The notes below the pieces were generated by a model. The model was not told where the DNA came from, searched no databases, and was given only the letters and a program-made list of their open reading frames with translations. Shown in pieces: positions 51,016-62,739 of a DNA stretch of 64,000 bases (the stretch's first letter is position 1; each line of letters opens with the position of its first letter). Source of the stretch: Otis tarda (Eukaryota > Chordata > Aves > Otidiformes > Otididae); NCBI GenBank assembly GCA_026413225.1, contig CM048576.1, forward strand, positions 1,496,501 to 1,560,500, in the 5' to 3' direction. The position numbers were made by a program, and so were the translations under genes.

Positions 51016-52720
51016 AAAAAGGGAAAATTTCTCTATTTTCTCAGTGGCTCTGAGGCCCCATCGTTTCTGGGATGTGCTAAAAATTCGTGATGAATGTGAA
51101 AGAGGCTGTAGTTTGCCCACCAGCTCTGAGGAAGCGCCAGGTATTAAACAGAAAATATCTTGAAAATGTTTTTACACCACCAGTTTACAAAAATGAACTG
51201 AATTGTGGATAAGGCGAAATGACTCGGAGGTCCTAGACAAGCCTGCAATGAATTAAGGACCTGTTTCTGCTCGATTGGCTGGCCACCAAGGGCCTGACCC
51301 CACCACCTGCCTCCCAGTTTCTTGTGATGCTCCAAGGCCTTCAAAGCATCTCTGGTCCCTGCTCTTCTTCCGTAAATGCTATCGCCCTTTTGATCTTCTA
51401 CATCCTCCAACTTTCCACCCCTTTTTGCCCCAAACTTTGCAGGATGGTGAGGGAAACGGGAAGCCCTCAAAGCTTCTCATCACCCCTCAAATGTTTGCTG
51501 CAGGGCGACTTTGAGACGTGGCGTTTCCTCCCGGCTTTCTTTTTCCTCTCAGCCGTGTGCGGAGGCCGAGCGTCCTGTTGACCAGGAGAGCGTGCGGCCT
51601 TCGTAAATCATCACCAAGCGCTCCTGCCCTTCTCACAACAGCAAGGCTTTGCCTGAAGCTTCCGCCTTCCCCTTGAGTGCTGGGTTGAGGAGAACAGCTT
51701 GCTGTAGCAATGAGCTACTGCCCCCATTTAACGGGGGAAAAAAAAAGGAACTGCAGGGAGAAACGAATAGCCGGTGAACTGGAAAAATGCGACTTTTGCA
51801 CTGAATAATTCACGTCCTGGCTGCTTTCCATGGGCTGCAGAGAGTCAGGCTTTTGGGAGCTGGTATCTCCTATGCCGTAGACACTGGTGGTGGTTGAAAT
51901 GGCTGTCGCTGCTGTCGCTTTACCGGTGTCACGGAGCTGAAAAGTGACATTAAAGCTGCTGTTTCGGGCTCCTGCGGTCTTAGCGTTAACCGGTGCCGTT
52001 GCTCCCGTTTCGCGTAGGAGACCGGAGGGGTGAGCTCGCTGCCCTGCCTGGGATGGGGAAAGCAGCTCGCTTTGCTTTGCTGAGGGGGATTCAATAGTTG
52101 TTGGTGCACAAATTTTGCCCGAAAGAGTTAACTGATGGGGAAACAAGAGCCAGTTCAGCCTAGGGGAGCTAGCAAGTACAAGCACCTTCCTAATATGAAG
52201 CTTTGTTTAATTACGTCTGACGAAGTCTTTGGTGGGAGCCATCGCTGCCATCGCATTTTTCTGGAGCAAATTCCTTCCCTTTGATTTGTAATCTGCTAAC
52301 ATCCCTACCAGCCAATCTTGTACAAACAGCCCTACAGGCTGGAAAATCAAATGGAAAATGTGGGCTCACACGGCACCGGTAGAGGCTGAGCCGAAAGGGC
52401 GTAAGCTGGGAGGTTACGAGGTAAAGATTCACACTCCAAACTGTCTCCGCACATGTCCAGGCCCAACCCTCACAGATGTCTAGAGATCAGGTCCTGAAGC
52501 TCAGCACTCTGAGAGGCTTGCCACCAACTCAACTGGATGGTCGCAGCCCTGTGGGAATCACAGAGCAGGCGTCAAAGATGCTTCATGTCACCCCGTGCAC
52601 CAAACGCATGTCAGCCTCGTGGCACCCCTAACCCTAAAGCAAAGTTTCCTCTTGAGAGATCTTTGTACAGCCAAATCAGGAGAGGCTGAGGTTGGGCCAG
52701 AGCACGGATGTGGTGGTAGA

Positions 52721-53053
52721 AACATCTTCCAGTACCTAATGGGAGTCTACCAGAAAGCTGGAGAGGGAGTTTTGACAAGGGCATGTAGTGATGGGTCAAG
52801 GGGTAATGGGTTTAAACTGGAAGAGGGTAGGCTTAGATTAGACATACGGAAGAATCCTTCTCTGTGAGGGTGGTGAGGCGCTGGCACAGGTTGCCCAGAG
52901 AAGCTGTGGATGCCCCATCCCTGGCAGTGTCCAAGGCCAGGTTGGACAGGGCGTTGAGTGACCTGGTCTGGTGGAAGGTGTCCTTGTCCAGGGCAGGAGG
53001 GCTGGAACTGGATGGCCTTTAAAGTCACTTCCAACCCAAACCATTCTGTGATT
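52721..53053 (+). mobile_element. CR1 LINE 3' fragment
   Basis: Forward copy of about 333 bp. It runs from AACATCTTCCAGTACCTAAT through GGGGTAATGGGTTTAAACTGG, CACAGGTTGCCCAGAGAAGC and CCCATCCCTGGCAGTGTCC to CACTTCCAACCCAAACCATT and CTGTGATT. It is the longest CR1 piece in the window and belongs to a slightly different variant from the others (GCAGTGTCCAAGGCCAGG). The 5' end is uncertain by about 40 bp. Confidence 0.94.
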
Positions 53054-53769
53054 TACCACTTAGAGCGAATTCAGGCACAGTCCTCATCCTATAGCAAGGA
53101 TGTGTTAGGGATGTGCCTACACTTTTTGAGGGCGAGAGTGGTCACAGCCACCGGGCCCCTGGGACAGGCCCCTCTCCCTCCTACAAACAGGGTACTCGGA
53201 AAGCAGCAGGCATTTGGACCAGTAGTTTATTTGGACCACCAGTTTATAGATATTTCTTGGGCGAAAGAAGTCAGACAAGCTTAAAGTTTTGAAAGCAAAT
53301 GTCCACAGATTTTTTTTTCTTTTTTCCAAAGTACATCAACCTCCCCAAATTGCAGATGGCTTTGCAATCTGGTGTGCGGTAAGTGGATAACACGGTCGCA
53401 GTGATTGTACTGCCAGAAGCAAACGTCGTCACCATCTAGACCAGCTTCTTGCTAAGCCCAGTCCAGCAAGAAAAAATACTAATTTCTACATTAAGCCAAT
53501 AAGTTTGGGTTCATTTATGATACCGCGTTTGAAGAGAAGACTTGTCTGGAAAACTGGCAAAAAAAAATACCTTGCGCCACATGAACTCTTGATCCGGTCA
53601 TTAAAGACTTTATCTTACTGCTAATCCTGCTTCACTTCGTGTCCTCTAGAGACTCGGCTCGTGATCCTTTACCCTGTACCGCATAGAGACGACAGCATTT
53701 CCCGGTAGGAGCCGAGAGATCGCGGCATCATTCCCCATGGGAAAAGAGGTCTAGGAAACTTCACCGAGA

Positions 53770-54040
53770 CCCAGACTTCATAGAATCATCCCGGATGTAT
53801 TTAGATATTAAAATGCAGCAGAAATGACACATGCTAGCATAAATAACTGCATTTACTCATTACTCATACTTTGCCTTTGGAATTTTTTCTTCTTTTATTG
53901 CTGCTTTACAATAGCAGCAATAGGAGAGTACAGAGCATTGGTCTAATTACATCTGGGTTTAATTACCGCCCTTCTTCATGGCTCCATTCTAATGAGGTCT
54001 CCGGGTTGTTACAGTTGATGATGAACCGGCTGTAGAGGTG
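53770..54040. promoter_or_regulatory. Candidate enhancer block containing a hairpin
   Basis: GATATTAAAATGCAGC, GCATAAATAACTGCATTTAC, TGGTCTAATTACATCTGG and GGTTTAATTACCGCCC, plus TCTAATGAGGTCTC, within 270 bp. The two TAATTAC sites lie about 20 bp apart. It surrounds the inverted repeat at 53896-53922. Confidence 0.37.
53896..53922 (+). repeat. Perfect inverted repeat, 10-bp arms, 7-base loop
   Basis: TATTGCTGCT, TTACAAT, AGCAGCAATA. As + strand RNA the stem can be extended outward by six more pairs (53890-53895 with 53923-53928, three of them G-U), giving 16 continuous pairs, and further with mismatches. It could be a small RNA hairpin or a dimer-type protein site. Confidence 0.75.
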
Positions 54041-57000
54041 TTATCTGCTCTTCGCCTGAATAAGAGCCATTCAAGGCAGAGACCAGAGAGGGCCCCACTC
54101 TTTCTGCCTTGCACACACAACGATCCGGGTTGTGAAACGCCTGTTGGAAAGGCAGATTAAAAAAATTAAACAGCCACAGGGCATCCAGGTTGGTGGATGG
54201 GTTCCAGAAACATTAGGTCATAGATTAATTTATTTTTTTTTTCCCCCCTCTCTCCCAAAATACACTCCGGCACTTTTCCAGCAATTAACAAAAGTCACTT
54301 TTGATAGTGAGGATGTTTTCTACAGCACAGTTCTCCAGATTCTCTTCCATTGGCTTCATTCTCATCCAATTTCTAAGCCTGCCTTTGTTTGTTTTGCATT
54401 AATGGCTCCAGAGGCAGAAACTCAGACTTCCCTCCAGATCACCCCAGCGTGAACCAAAATGGACACCTCCTAAGGTCAGTCCTCATCCATTTGTTCTCCT
54501 TGGAAGTGAGGCAGAGACCTTGCTACATTTGGTTGGTTGTGCTACGGCCTCGGCCACTTGGGACTTGTTTTCTGTTGACATCCTTCTGTTGAAGAGCAAC
54601 TGGGGAGGAACCCGCTCCTTCTCATTTAAATAATTATTCCCCTGGAAAAGCGCAGACCTGATTAACAGTCCTTGCGACAAAATTGTGGAATTCACCCGCT
54701 GCATTACCAGCGCTGCGCTTTATAAACGCAGTGGGGGAAGCGAAGTGGTTTAACAAGAGCCATAGGAATCGGGGCCAGAATTTGGGAGAACCCCACCAAT
54801 AACAGAGCCGTTGAGGATCTCAGACAGTAGAGTCTGCCTTCGGGTAGCACCGCAGACTCAACGATCTTGTCTTGGTGTGTGGGAGCGGCAATCTCATCTC
54901 CTGGCTGCTCATAAAGCATCCCGTCCCTAATGGGCGCAATAGAAATGGCAGGGTGACCTCATTCGTCTCTTAACGAGGGATGAAGTTTACAGACCAAATG
55001 CATCGCTGTGTGCCTGTTATGTAGGTCACTCGGTTTCAGGACTTCTTGTAAAGTCAAGTAAAGACTTAAATCCCATATTTCTTAAGGAATCCATTCTGGT
55101 TTTTAATTCTATTTAGATGTTTCCTAAAGGTCAGCCTGAACCTCTTTGTTCCAGTTCCGCTTCATTTCTTACTCATCCTATTGAGAGGGGACAGGGGCTA
55201 TTTCCCCACCTCACCTAAATATTTTTTGCACGGCTTTAATTATTCCTCCCTCTCTGACCCACCCCCTGCCCCCAACCTTTTCTCGACTGAGCAACCCTGT
55301 CTCACTCAAGCTTCCCATAGATGCCATGTTCTCTAGACTGCTCATCAATCCTGCTGCTTACTCTGATGATCGCCCTCAATCCCCAAACTGAAATTTGTTT
55401 AAAGCTAGGTAGATAATTGAAGCTTGTTGGATCAATATCAGGCGATGATCTAATATATTGACTAGAGATCTCGATCTGAGTCGTAACAGGTTAGTCATCG
55501 ATACGTGCATAAATGACACGGCATCTGTGGCCAGATTCAACCTGGGCTTACAACATCCACGCTCAGGTCGTCTGCAGACGTAATTTGGGCTCCCTCCGAG
55601 TCTGCAAGCAGTTGCCCAATGATGGGGAATGAACCCAAACCTGACGAATCCCCACGACTCTCCATGGCTTGAACTAGAGACCCAGTGGTGGGGCAACTAC
55701 TCACTCATGTCATCCGTGTGAATCTGTGGATTCTCTGATGTTTTATATAGGGTTCAGCCTTTAAAAGTGGTTTTTTGCCCCTCTATGCAGCTGTTGCCGA
55801 AGATCTTCAGGGTAGTTTGAATTATCTCCTCTCTGTCTGATGTCTACAAAGAGAGGCTAAGCCCTGAGGTTAAGCAGGGTAGGATGAATCCAGGCACTGG
55901 TGAGTGCCATGGAATTTGGCCATGCTTTTGTACCCAGTGAAAATTTTCTCCAGAAGTCCCTGCTACTTCCGTCCTTAGTTCAGGCTGGGTTGAGTTCATC
56001 AAGCACCTTTCCGGAAAAGTTGTGTTGCGTGCTTAAAACATCAAATCCAGGAGCTCACAAGCCACAGGGCATCTTCCGCCACCTTAAGTAGACGGTGAGA
56101 CATGGGAATCTGAACGTGACCCAAATAGCCTGAGATATATCTTACACAGTGACGTGGATTTAAAAGAAAAAGAAGAAAAAAAAAAGATATTAGCACACAA
56201 AATATTAAGTCATTCGTATTTTCTGCAATTAATTTATCTGTCATCAATAGACTCATAAACTATTTGACTCTGTGACAGCTTGGAAAGAGAAGATGCCAAC
56301 TTTTCCTGCAGGTGTGCATCTGGTTGGGAAGACATCAGCAATTGTACGTGCAGGGAGGGAGGATGATAGGAGGGAGACGGAGGGGTTGTGAAATAAGATG
56401 GGAGGGAAAGGGTTGGCAAAAATGCTGGCTAGCTGCATTTGTCCTCGTTAGAGGTGGGAAGAAAGGTTTGCAAAGCCCTGGCTTCAAGCCGCGTTCCCAA
56501 AAGCAGGTTGAGAGCCCCTTGCCGCACAATTTTATTGATCAGGTTTCAGGCAATGAACCCCTAAAAAGAGCCCAGGGCGCTATGGAAATTGCGCAGCACG
56601 TTTCCTATATTCAGTGAGGTGCCTAAAATACGCATTCGGGGCCAGATATCAGGCTCTTACATGCCGGTGCGATAGTAAATCCTCCTGATTGCACTCGGAT
56701 GTGGCTTCCTTTACGGCTTTTGCATACATCCTCCCTTGGCAAGCCGTGGGTACCTCCACGCCGAGCCTGTTTAATGGCCGTGAACTGCGAGGCTTTGGGG
56801 CTCAGGGGATTTGGAAACCGGCCTGAGGGAAGAGAGTTCTGGTGGGTCCTGGTAAAGGTCAACCAGACAGCATCATGAGTGAGCCCTCCATCTCCCACCA
56901 GGATGGACACATACGAAATAACCCCAGGTTATCAGCGGTTTTAGCAGATCTCAGGGGTTTTCTATGAGCTTGGAGGCGATGGGAGATGCATGACCGGGGA

Positions 57001-59907
57001 GGAGACCTCATCATGGCCAAGGGGCCTTGGTGTTTCCAAGTACCTCCAGGTGAAACCCCTCTGCGGCATCACCTAATAAAAGGTGAGTCAGCCACGCCCT
57101 GCATTTCCTACTAACAGGATTGTCTCTGGGTGAAAACCACCCAGCAAGGTGATGGAGAAGACCTCTGGGAAGCCCGGTGCTGGAAGGGGGACCCCAGTTT
57201 GCAGGGATGCAGCTCCTCTCCCCACCTCTGTGCCTGCAACTTGCTGCTGGGAGTTTGTTTTTTCCAGATCTCTGTAAGCTTGGAAGTGCTCGGAAAGGTA
57301 ATTTGGTGGCGCTGAACCACTTTGTGGGATCTCTTGGGGCAAATATTTCGTGACCTTTTTTTTCCTGGAGTTGAAGTTAATGAAGTAATTTTAATAATCA
57401 GAAAGGTTCTGGTTCCCACACTGGGTTCATACAGGTCCCTCATCCCCAGTAGGCAAATTGTGGGGAAAGCAAAGCCATTACAGCCACAGGAACAAATAAT
57501 CCACGTGGAAATGTGGGAAAGTTCTGATTTTGAAAGCTCTGTCGAGAAGAAAAGCAAGTCATGAGTCTCAAGGGCTAAGGAAAAACTAGTGGTGAGGAGA
57601 GTCCTGGCTCTACCATGCCCGTATGTATCATATTTTTTTTCTAGATTGCAGACTTGTTGGCTACCCCATGAAGCTTTAATGTTACGTGTTAGGTGAGTTT
57701 ATGTCCTTCTGGATCAGAAAAGAGTTGAGGATGCAGCCAACCGGGTTCCTGCTGCACTCGAGTCCCAGCTTTGTCTTGGTTTGTTACCAGGTGTGATTCC
57801 ATCCCAGCTTTGTTCGCAGCCCACAGAGACACCTAAAGGCCCCGTGATACACTGCACATATTGCAATGCATGACATCATAGCGGCGTGCCTGAGCCATGA
57901 CCTGGAGAGGAGCTCCAGTGATTGCACCCAATGGCCAACGCGGCCTGGCAATGCAAATAAGGCCTGTGCCTTCGTGCCGGCCGGCCATAGCGATAGGCTC
58001 TGTGACTGATAACGTGTTTGTCGCCCATATACCCACCTCGAAACTCAAGAGACAAATCAGGCCTTGGGTTGCAGAGGCTCTAGGTCAAACTCTTGGTAGA
58101 CATTGAATCTTCATTGTGATTTTAACGCTTGTTGTATCCAGTTTGTGCAATGGGTGGTAGGGTGAAGTGTAGACGTAGCGATACCCATGGTGGATCCGGA
58201 GGTGAATCCTTGACGCTGCGGGCAAAACCCAAGTGGGATGTGCAAACGTTTCCCGTTGCCCGCCAAAATCCGCAGCGAACTGCCGCTTCGTTCGGCCCGC
58301 TCAGCCCCGGCGGCACATCCCGCCCCTGAGAACGGATTAACTAAGAAGAGGGCGAAAGGGGAAAAATGAAGAACCGACACGAGGAATTTCGCTCGGCAAA
58401 TAGGGAAACGTCTCGAACGTGCCGCTGGCGTGTTGCTGCAGACAGCTTAAGCCGAGAGAAAATTCTTCGGCAGTGACATCAATTCAGCAGTAAGTAATGC
58501 ATTTTCTAGGGCTGAGATTCAATTTAAGGTCTCTCCAGCGAGTGGAATGATTGAATGGCACTTAAAAAAAAAAAAAATAAAAAGAAACCAACAAATGAGT
58601 CTCCTTTTGTGAAGCTCTCATCAGCCCATAATTTAAATGGTGGTTTTTCTCCCCCCTTTTTTTCCACTTGAACTGTGGTTTATGTACGGAAGTCTGCTAG
58701 CACTGCCTTGAACTTGGCTTTCTCTAGAAATCGCCCCCTCATCCGTTCGATCTAGAAGCTGACAATACTGGTTTTAGATGCCGAGTGACTCATCCAAGGC
58801 TTGGAGGGATCTTCAGCCCCTCCGCTCCTCACCCCTTTTACCTACGAGCCGAGACCCAGCAGAAACCACAGTTTTGCTAAATGCCAGGCAAGGAGAGCAC
58901 GAAAAGGACAATTTTGCGCTGTGCATCCTTGAGAAATCCGGCACGGAACAATGGTTGTTTTTCATTTTTCCCAGTAAATTGAGCAACTCTCAGCAGTCGG
59001 TGGCTTATGACCTCCCTACAGCGAAACCTGCCCCTAGACCTCTGGGTTTAATGACCCCCAGCAAATTTCTCCTCTAGAAATTGTCGCATTTTTTTGTGTC
59101 TACAAAAAAAAAAAGTAATAATTGAAATTGCCGTAATTTTAGAGCTCTTGCTGCCTATGAATTTAAAATTAGCCTGGATAATGCTGTGGTGAAAAGGCAG
59201 TAAAGAATAATGTTGTACTGGCAGGGGAAGGGCTTAAAAGTTTATTTTCCTGCTGAGTGACCGGAGTTAGGCAAAACCCATCCCCAAAGGTTTCATTGCT
59301 GGTGATGCAGCTGGAGGGATTGCCAAACGCATACTCAACGGAGGACTGGTTTTCTAAAAATAGTGATTAGGTCGTTAGCCCTGTCTCTCTCGTGATCCAA
59401 ATTAAGTCTGAGGGTGGATCTGGGGCTGGTGCGAAGGGAAGGGGGGGTGCCACTGAGCTTAGCATTTTCCACCGGCTCTGTCCTCTCATCTCCTGCAGAC
59501 CAGGGCTAGGACGAGACCTGCGGCGACCAGTGTGTTGACACCACTAGATCTCCATCTTTAAATACGGTGTGGTTTAGGCCAAGGCACTGTTTCATGCTGG
59601 AGGGAAATGAGAAGAACCTCAAACTTGGGCTGTTTTGAGGTGAATACGCGTTTATGACCTTGGTGTTGGCTTTGCAGGGTCTGCTGGCCACGTGAGTGAC
59701 CAGACTCTGCCTCTGAATGGGGAAAAGGGGTTTTATGTCATGTGGCAGTTTGAAAATGAGATGTTTAACCAAAGCTGGTTGTCTTCACTCTGCGGCGAAG
59801 GGAGAGAGAGGGATGTCAAGTCAGCAGCTCATCCTAGCTCTTGTAGACACGTCTCTCTGGCCAAGGTGAGCTTGTCCCCGGTGATGCTCACCGCTCTGTG
59901 GGTGTCT

Positions 59908-60066
59908 TTGGGGGTTTTGAGATGGTTTTGAGGTGGTCTGCTGGGGTTTTGAGGTGGCCTGCGAGGGTGTTGAGGTGGTCTGCAGGGGTGTTGAGGTGAT
60001 GTTGAGGTGGCCTGCGGGGGCCTTTGAGATGTTGTTGAGGTGGCCTACGGGGGTTTTGATGGGGGT
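59908..60066 (+). repeat. Minisatellite with ~21-bp unit
   Basis: Six to eight degenerate copies of a unit close to GGGTTTTGAGGTGGCCTGCGG. Some copies are 21 bp and others are shortened to 15-17 bp. Because 21 is a multiple of three, the opposite strand shows a repetitive open frame (HLNTPAD / HLKTPAD type), which I take as an artefact. Confidence 0.88.
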
Positions 60067-60654
60067 ACAGTGGTGCCAGCTGCTTTCCCTGAGCATCTCC
60101 AACTCCACAGTACCGCTTTTTTGGGTGTTCGTGCCACGGCAGAGGAAGAAGAGGCTGCAACGTGAAGCACATTGCAGTGCTGAGAGCATGTCTCAGCTTC
60201 GTGTCGTGGCTCGGCTTTGCTTGACGAGTCATCTCTCTTGCTTCCTCGCCTTGCTGGTGAGCTTAAAACTCAATAAAGAGAAACGCTGGGGGAAAAAAGT
60301 TACGATAATAATACTGCCAGGATTTGATCAAAATAAAATAAGAAACTGCTATTTAGGAATCAGCTGCCACTAAATAATTCATCTCTCTCCCACAGACCTC
60401 ATTTTCCTGCCTTGTCCTTCAACAGCTAAAGCTTTTTGTTTCATGGAGCAGTTTGGAGGAAAAAAAAAAAAAAAGAAGTGAGGGGAGAAAAAGTTGCTTA
60501 AAAAGTAAGTCAAAGGCTCCAACATGTGTTCTTGGCCGGCTGAATTCAAGATGAGGGTTTTAGGCTTCCCGTGGGAGCTCCCTTTCAGAGCTCTCCCCTA
60601 ATCCTCTGGAAATCGCCTGTTCCCTACAGCTGTTGGTTCACCAGATAAACTATT

Positions 60655-61130
60655 TGTTCAATTATTCTTGGCCGAGATGGCGCAGGCCGCCTCAAAGGCT
60701 GCCGCCTCCGCCCCTCGGCCCACTTCAATCGCCTTTGGAGGAGCCCCGGCCCGTTTGAAGCCCACCATCCTCCTCGTAAGAGCGTCTCCGCTCCTGCCCC
60801 CGCGTCCTTTTTTATCTCGCCACGACATCCCCGAGAGCGGCCGACGATGCTCCCGTGCGGCTGGGAGGGGCGGCTCCAGTGTCGGAGCGCCTGGGCAAGA
60901 AAATAATTACAAATGAAAGAGAGATTAGCAGAAGCTGTTGCGACAAATGCTGCCGAAATGGTTTCTGGAGCGCCGGCGGTCCCTTCTAACGGGAGAAGTC
61001 AGCTGCAGCTGCCGTCCCTATGGCGATGCGGAGAAACACGGGTCCCGCTGGGACCCCGGCATGAAAGCCTGAGACCCGACAAACCGTGGCTCGGGCGGAC
61101 GAGATGACGGACCGGGGCAGCTTCGCGTCA
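60655..61130. other. CpG-richer patch
   Basis: About 475 bp with many CpGs (for example GAGAGCGGCCGACGATGCTC, GTCGGAGCGCCTGGGCAAG and CTCGGGCGGACGAGATGACG), flanked on the right by AATGGATCAGTAATTAACAC. It could be a small CpG island or an unmethylated regulatory element. No exon is evident. Confidence 0.4.
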
Positions 61131-61158
61131 TACAAATGGATCAGTAATTAACACTATC

Positions 61159-61175
61159 TTTTTTTTTTTTTTTTT
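61159..61175. repeat. Poly-T run
   Basis: Seventeen consecutive T residues following the CpG-richer patch. Confidence 0.88.
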
Positions 61176-61895
61176 CTTCACTTTTGTCTGCCCCCTCCAC
61201 CTCCGTCCCCCCAGGCTCGGCTTTTGCAGAAGTGTTCAAACCCAGCTAATAAATGGCTCGCAGCTGCTGAAAGGCGGCTCTTGCCTGGCGCTGGGAATCG
61301 CTCTGGGTTCACCTTGTGTGAGGGGTCTGAGCCTTCGGCCTCTCCGCGATGGTTAGTCCTGGCTTTAGGTAAAGCCCCGTTTCAGTTTGCCAAAGCTTCC
61401 TCCATTTAACCAAAGGGTCAGGATAACATATCATGGTTATCCGGATGTGTCTGTTGTGTAGGACATGTGGGAAAATCCTTGATGGTCTTGACACGAGGCC
61501 TTAAATAGTTGATTATTCATGGAAGGAGGAGAGATGGCTTTTGGGAAGTCGTTCCTACCAGGTGCTCTTGGCCCAGTTGGGTGGGTAAATCTGATGGAGC
61601 AGAGGTGCGAGACGGGTGGGCGTCTGCGCCGCAAGAGAGGGCGTGATGAAATATCGCTTCCCTCGATCGCGCTTCCCTTAATTCACGTCGTGGCGGAAGA
61701 GCGAACTCAGTCCTCATGCGTGACCCTTGCATCGTGCAGGCGTGAGGTGAGCCTCCAGGCTCCCAGTCTTGCCCCTGCAAGAGGAGATACCGGCTGTGCC
61801 GCTGTCGGAAGCAGGACAAGGTGAGATGTGCGTCTAAATTTCTAAAGTCAAATGCGATGTGCAACCTCGCCACCTCCACATCCCTCTCCCAATCT

Positions 61896-61931
61896 CCCTC
61901 TTATCCCCCCCATCCCCCCTCCATCACCCCC
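61896..61931 (-). other. Potential G-quadruplex (minus strand)
   Basis: C runs at 61896-61898, 61905-61911, 61914-61919 and 61927-61931 give four G runs on the minus strand with loops of 7, 2 and 6 bases, within the usual rule. Confidence 0.75.
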
Positions 61932-62375
61932 GGCTCCCTTCCAGCTGCTCCCCGCATCTCGCGAGCCCCAGCAATTGTTCTTGAAACCACACGTCAAAAC
62001 ACCATTAGCTCGTCCCCCCGCCGAAACGGCCAGGACAGGCTGGCGCTCAGGCATCCCACCCGGTACTTTGAAGCGTCCGCCTGCGCTCGGTTGGGACAGC
62101 TGGGCCACGCCGCAATCCCCTCGGCCCTTTGGGCTAAGCCGGGCGTTTTAAAATAGTCCCCTCCGCCTTCCCCTACCCAACGGTGACAACTGCACAATTA
62201 TTTTAAGACGCTATTTACGGATCCACGGCGTAACCGGAGCCCGCGGGCAGCGGGGAGGAATGAGAGGTGGTGGGCAAAGGGGCTGGGGGAGAGGTGGTGG
62301 GCAGCCCTGAGTGGGTTTCACCCTAATTAGCAGCCCCCTAATTTCTCACAGGGGTGGCTAAGGGTGCTGGAAAAC

Positions 62376-62397
62376 TTTTTTTTTTTTTTTTTTTTTT
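62376..62397. repeat. Poly-T run (22)
   Basis: Twenty-two consecutive T residues, the longest homopolymer in this part of the window. Confidence 0.9.
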
Positions 62398-62457
62398 AAG
62401 GATGGTTTGAACCCCAACGATGGTTTGAATGGAAAGTGCTCCGGGTAACACCTTGCC

Positions 62458-62492
62458 TCGTGCCTCAGTTTCCCCACCAGTAAAACAGAGAT
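62458..62492 (-). mobile_element. Possible MIR relic (reverse)
   Basis: TCGTGCCTCAGTTTCCCCAC followed by CAGTAAAACAGAGATG matches the complement of the MIR piece (GCCTCAGTTTCCTCATCTG, TAAAATGGGGAT). Short, so moderate confidence only. Confidence 0.5.
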
Positions 62493-62724
62493 GCGATGGA
62501 GGACACAGCCCTAGAAAAAGGAGGGGAAGGGACCAGGTTAGAGGGCTGTGACAAAGTGACACAAGGAGCTTTTTGCCGCCAGCGTGGGGCTGGCTGGGAG
62601 CTGGGCTCTGCTGGTGGAAAACCAGTCCCAAAATCGGGACGCAGCCCCCGGTCCCCCAGGCCCTGCATCCTCTCACCCCTGAGCATCCCTTGGGCGCAGT
62701 GTGGGAGCCTTTCTGTGAGCCCTC

Positions 62725-62739
62725 AGCACCATCTAGTGT
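62725..62739 (-). promoter_or_regulatory. CTCF-like binding site
   Basis: AGCACCATCTAGTGT on the + strand matches the reverse form of the CTCF core (AGCGCCMYCTRSTGG, from memory) at 13 of 15 positions. On the minus strand it reads ACACTAGATGGTGCT. If bound, it could mark a domain boundary downstream of the BARX2 landscape. Confidence 0.45.

Larger units (their letters stand above)
47304..52720. other. Gene-free stretch
   Basis: No exon is supported. The 212-codon minus-strand frame at 49082-49720 has no recognisable domain, and it spans a 12-base poly-C run. Also present are a MIR fragment at 50.9 kb, AT-rich patches at 50.2-50.7 kb, and candidate elements at 48.2 and 50.6 kb. Confidence 0.65.
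53054..62372. other. Gene-free stretch
   Basis: No exon is supported. It holds a candidate element with a hairpin (53.8-54.0 kb), a 21-bp minisatellite (59.9 kb), a CpG-richer patch (60.65-61.13 kb), poly-T (61159-61175) and a C-rich potential G-quadruplex (61.9 kb). Otherwise unique sequence with nothing recognisable. Confidence 0.65.

Noticed and set aside
53779-53795. TCATAGAATCATCCCG as another CR1 3' end
   Set aside because: Only about a dozen bases match and none of the following CR1 sequence is present.
53884-53934. Naming the hairpin as a miR-15/16 gene
   Set aside because: Only the first eight bases agree, the stem is short, and known miR-15/16 clusters lie elsewhere. Kept only as a finding.
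59888-60232. Repetitive heptapeptide protein on the minus strand
   Set aside because: Produced by the 21-bp minisatellite, whose unit is a multiple of three. No evidence of expression.
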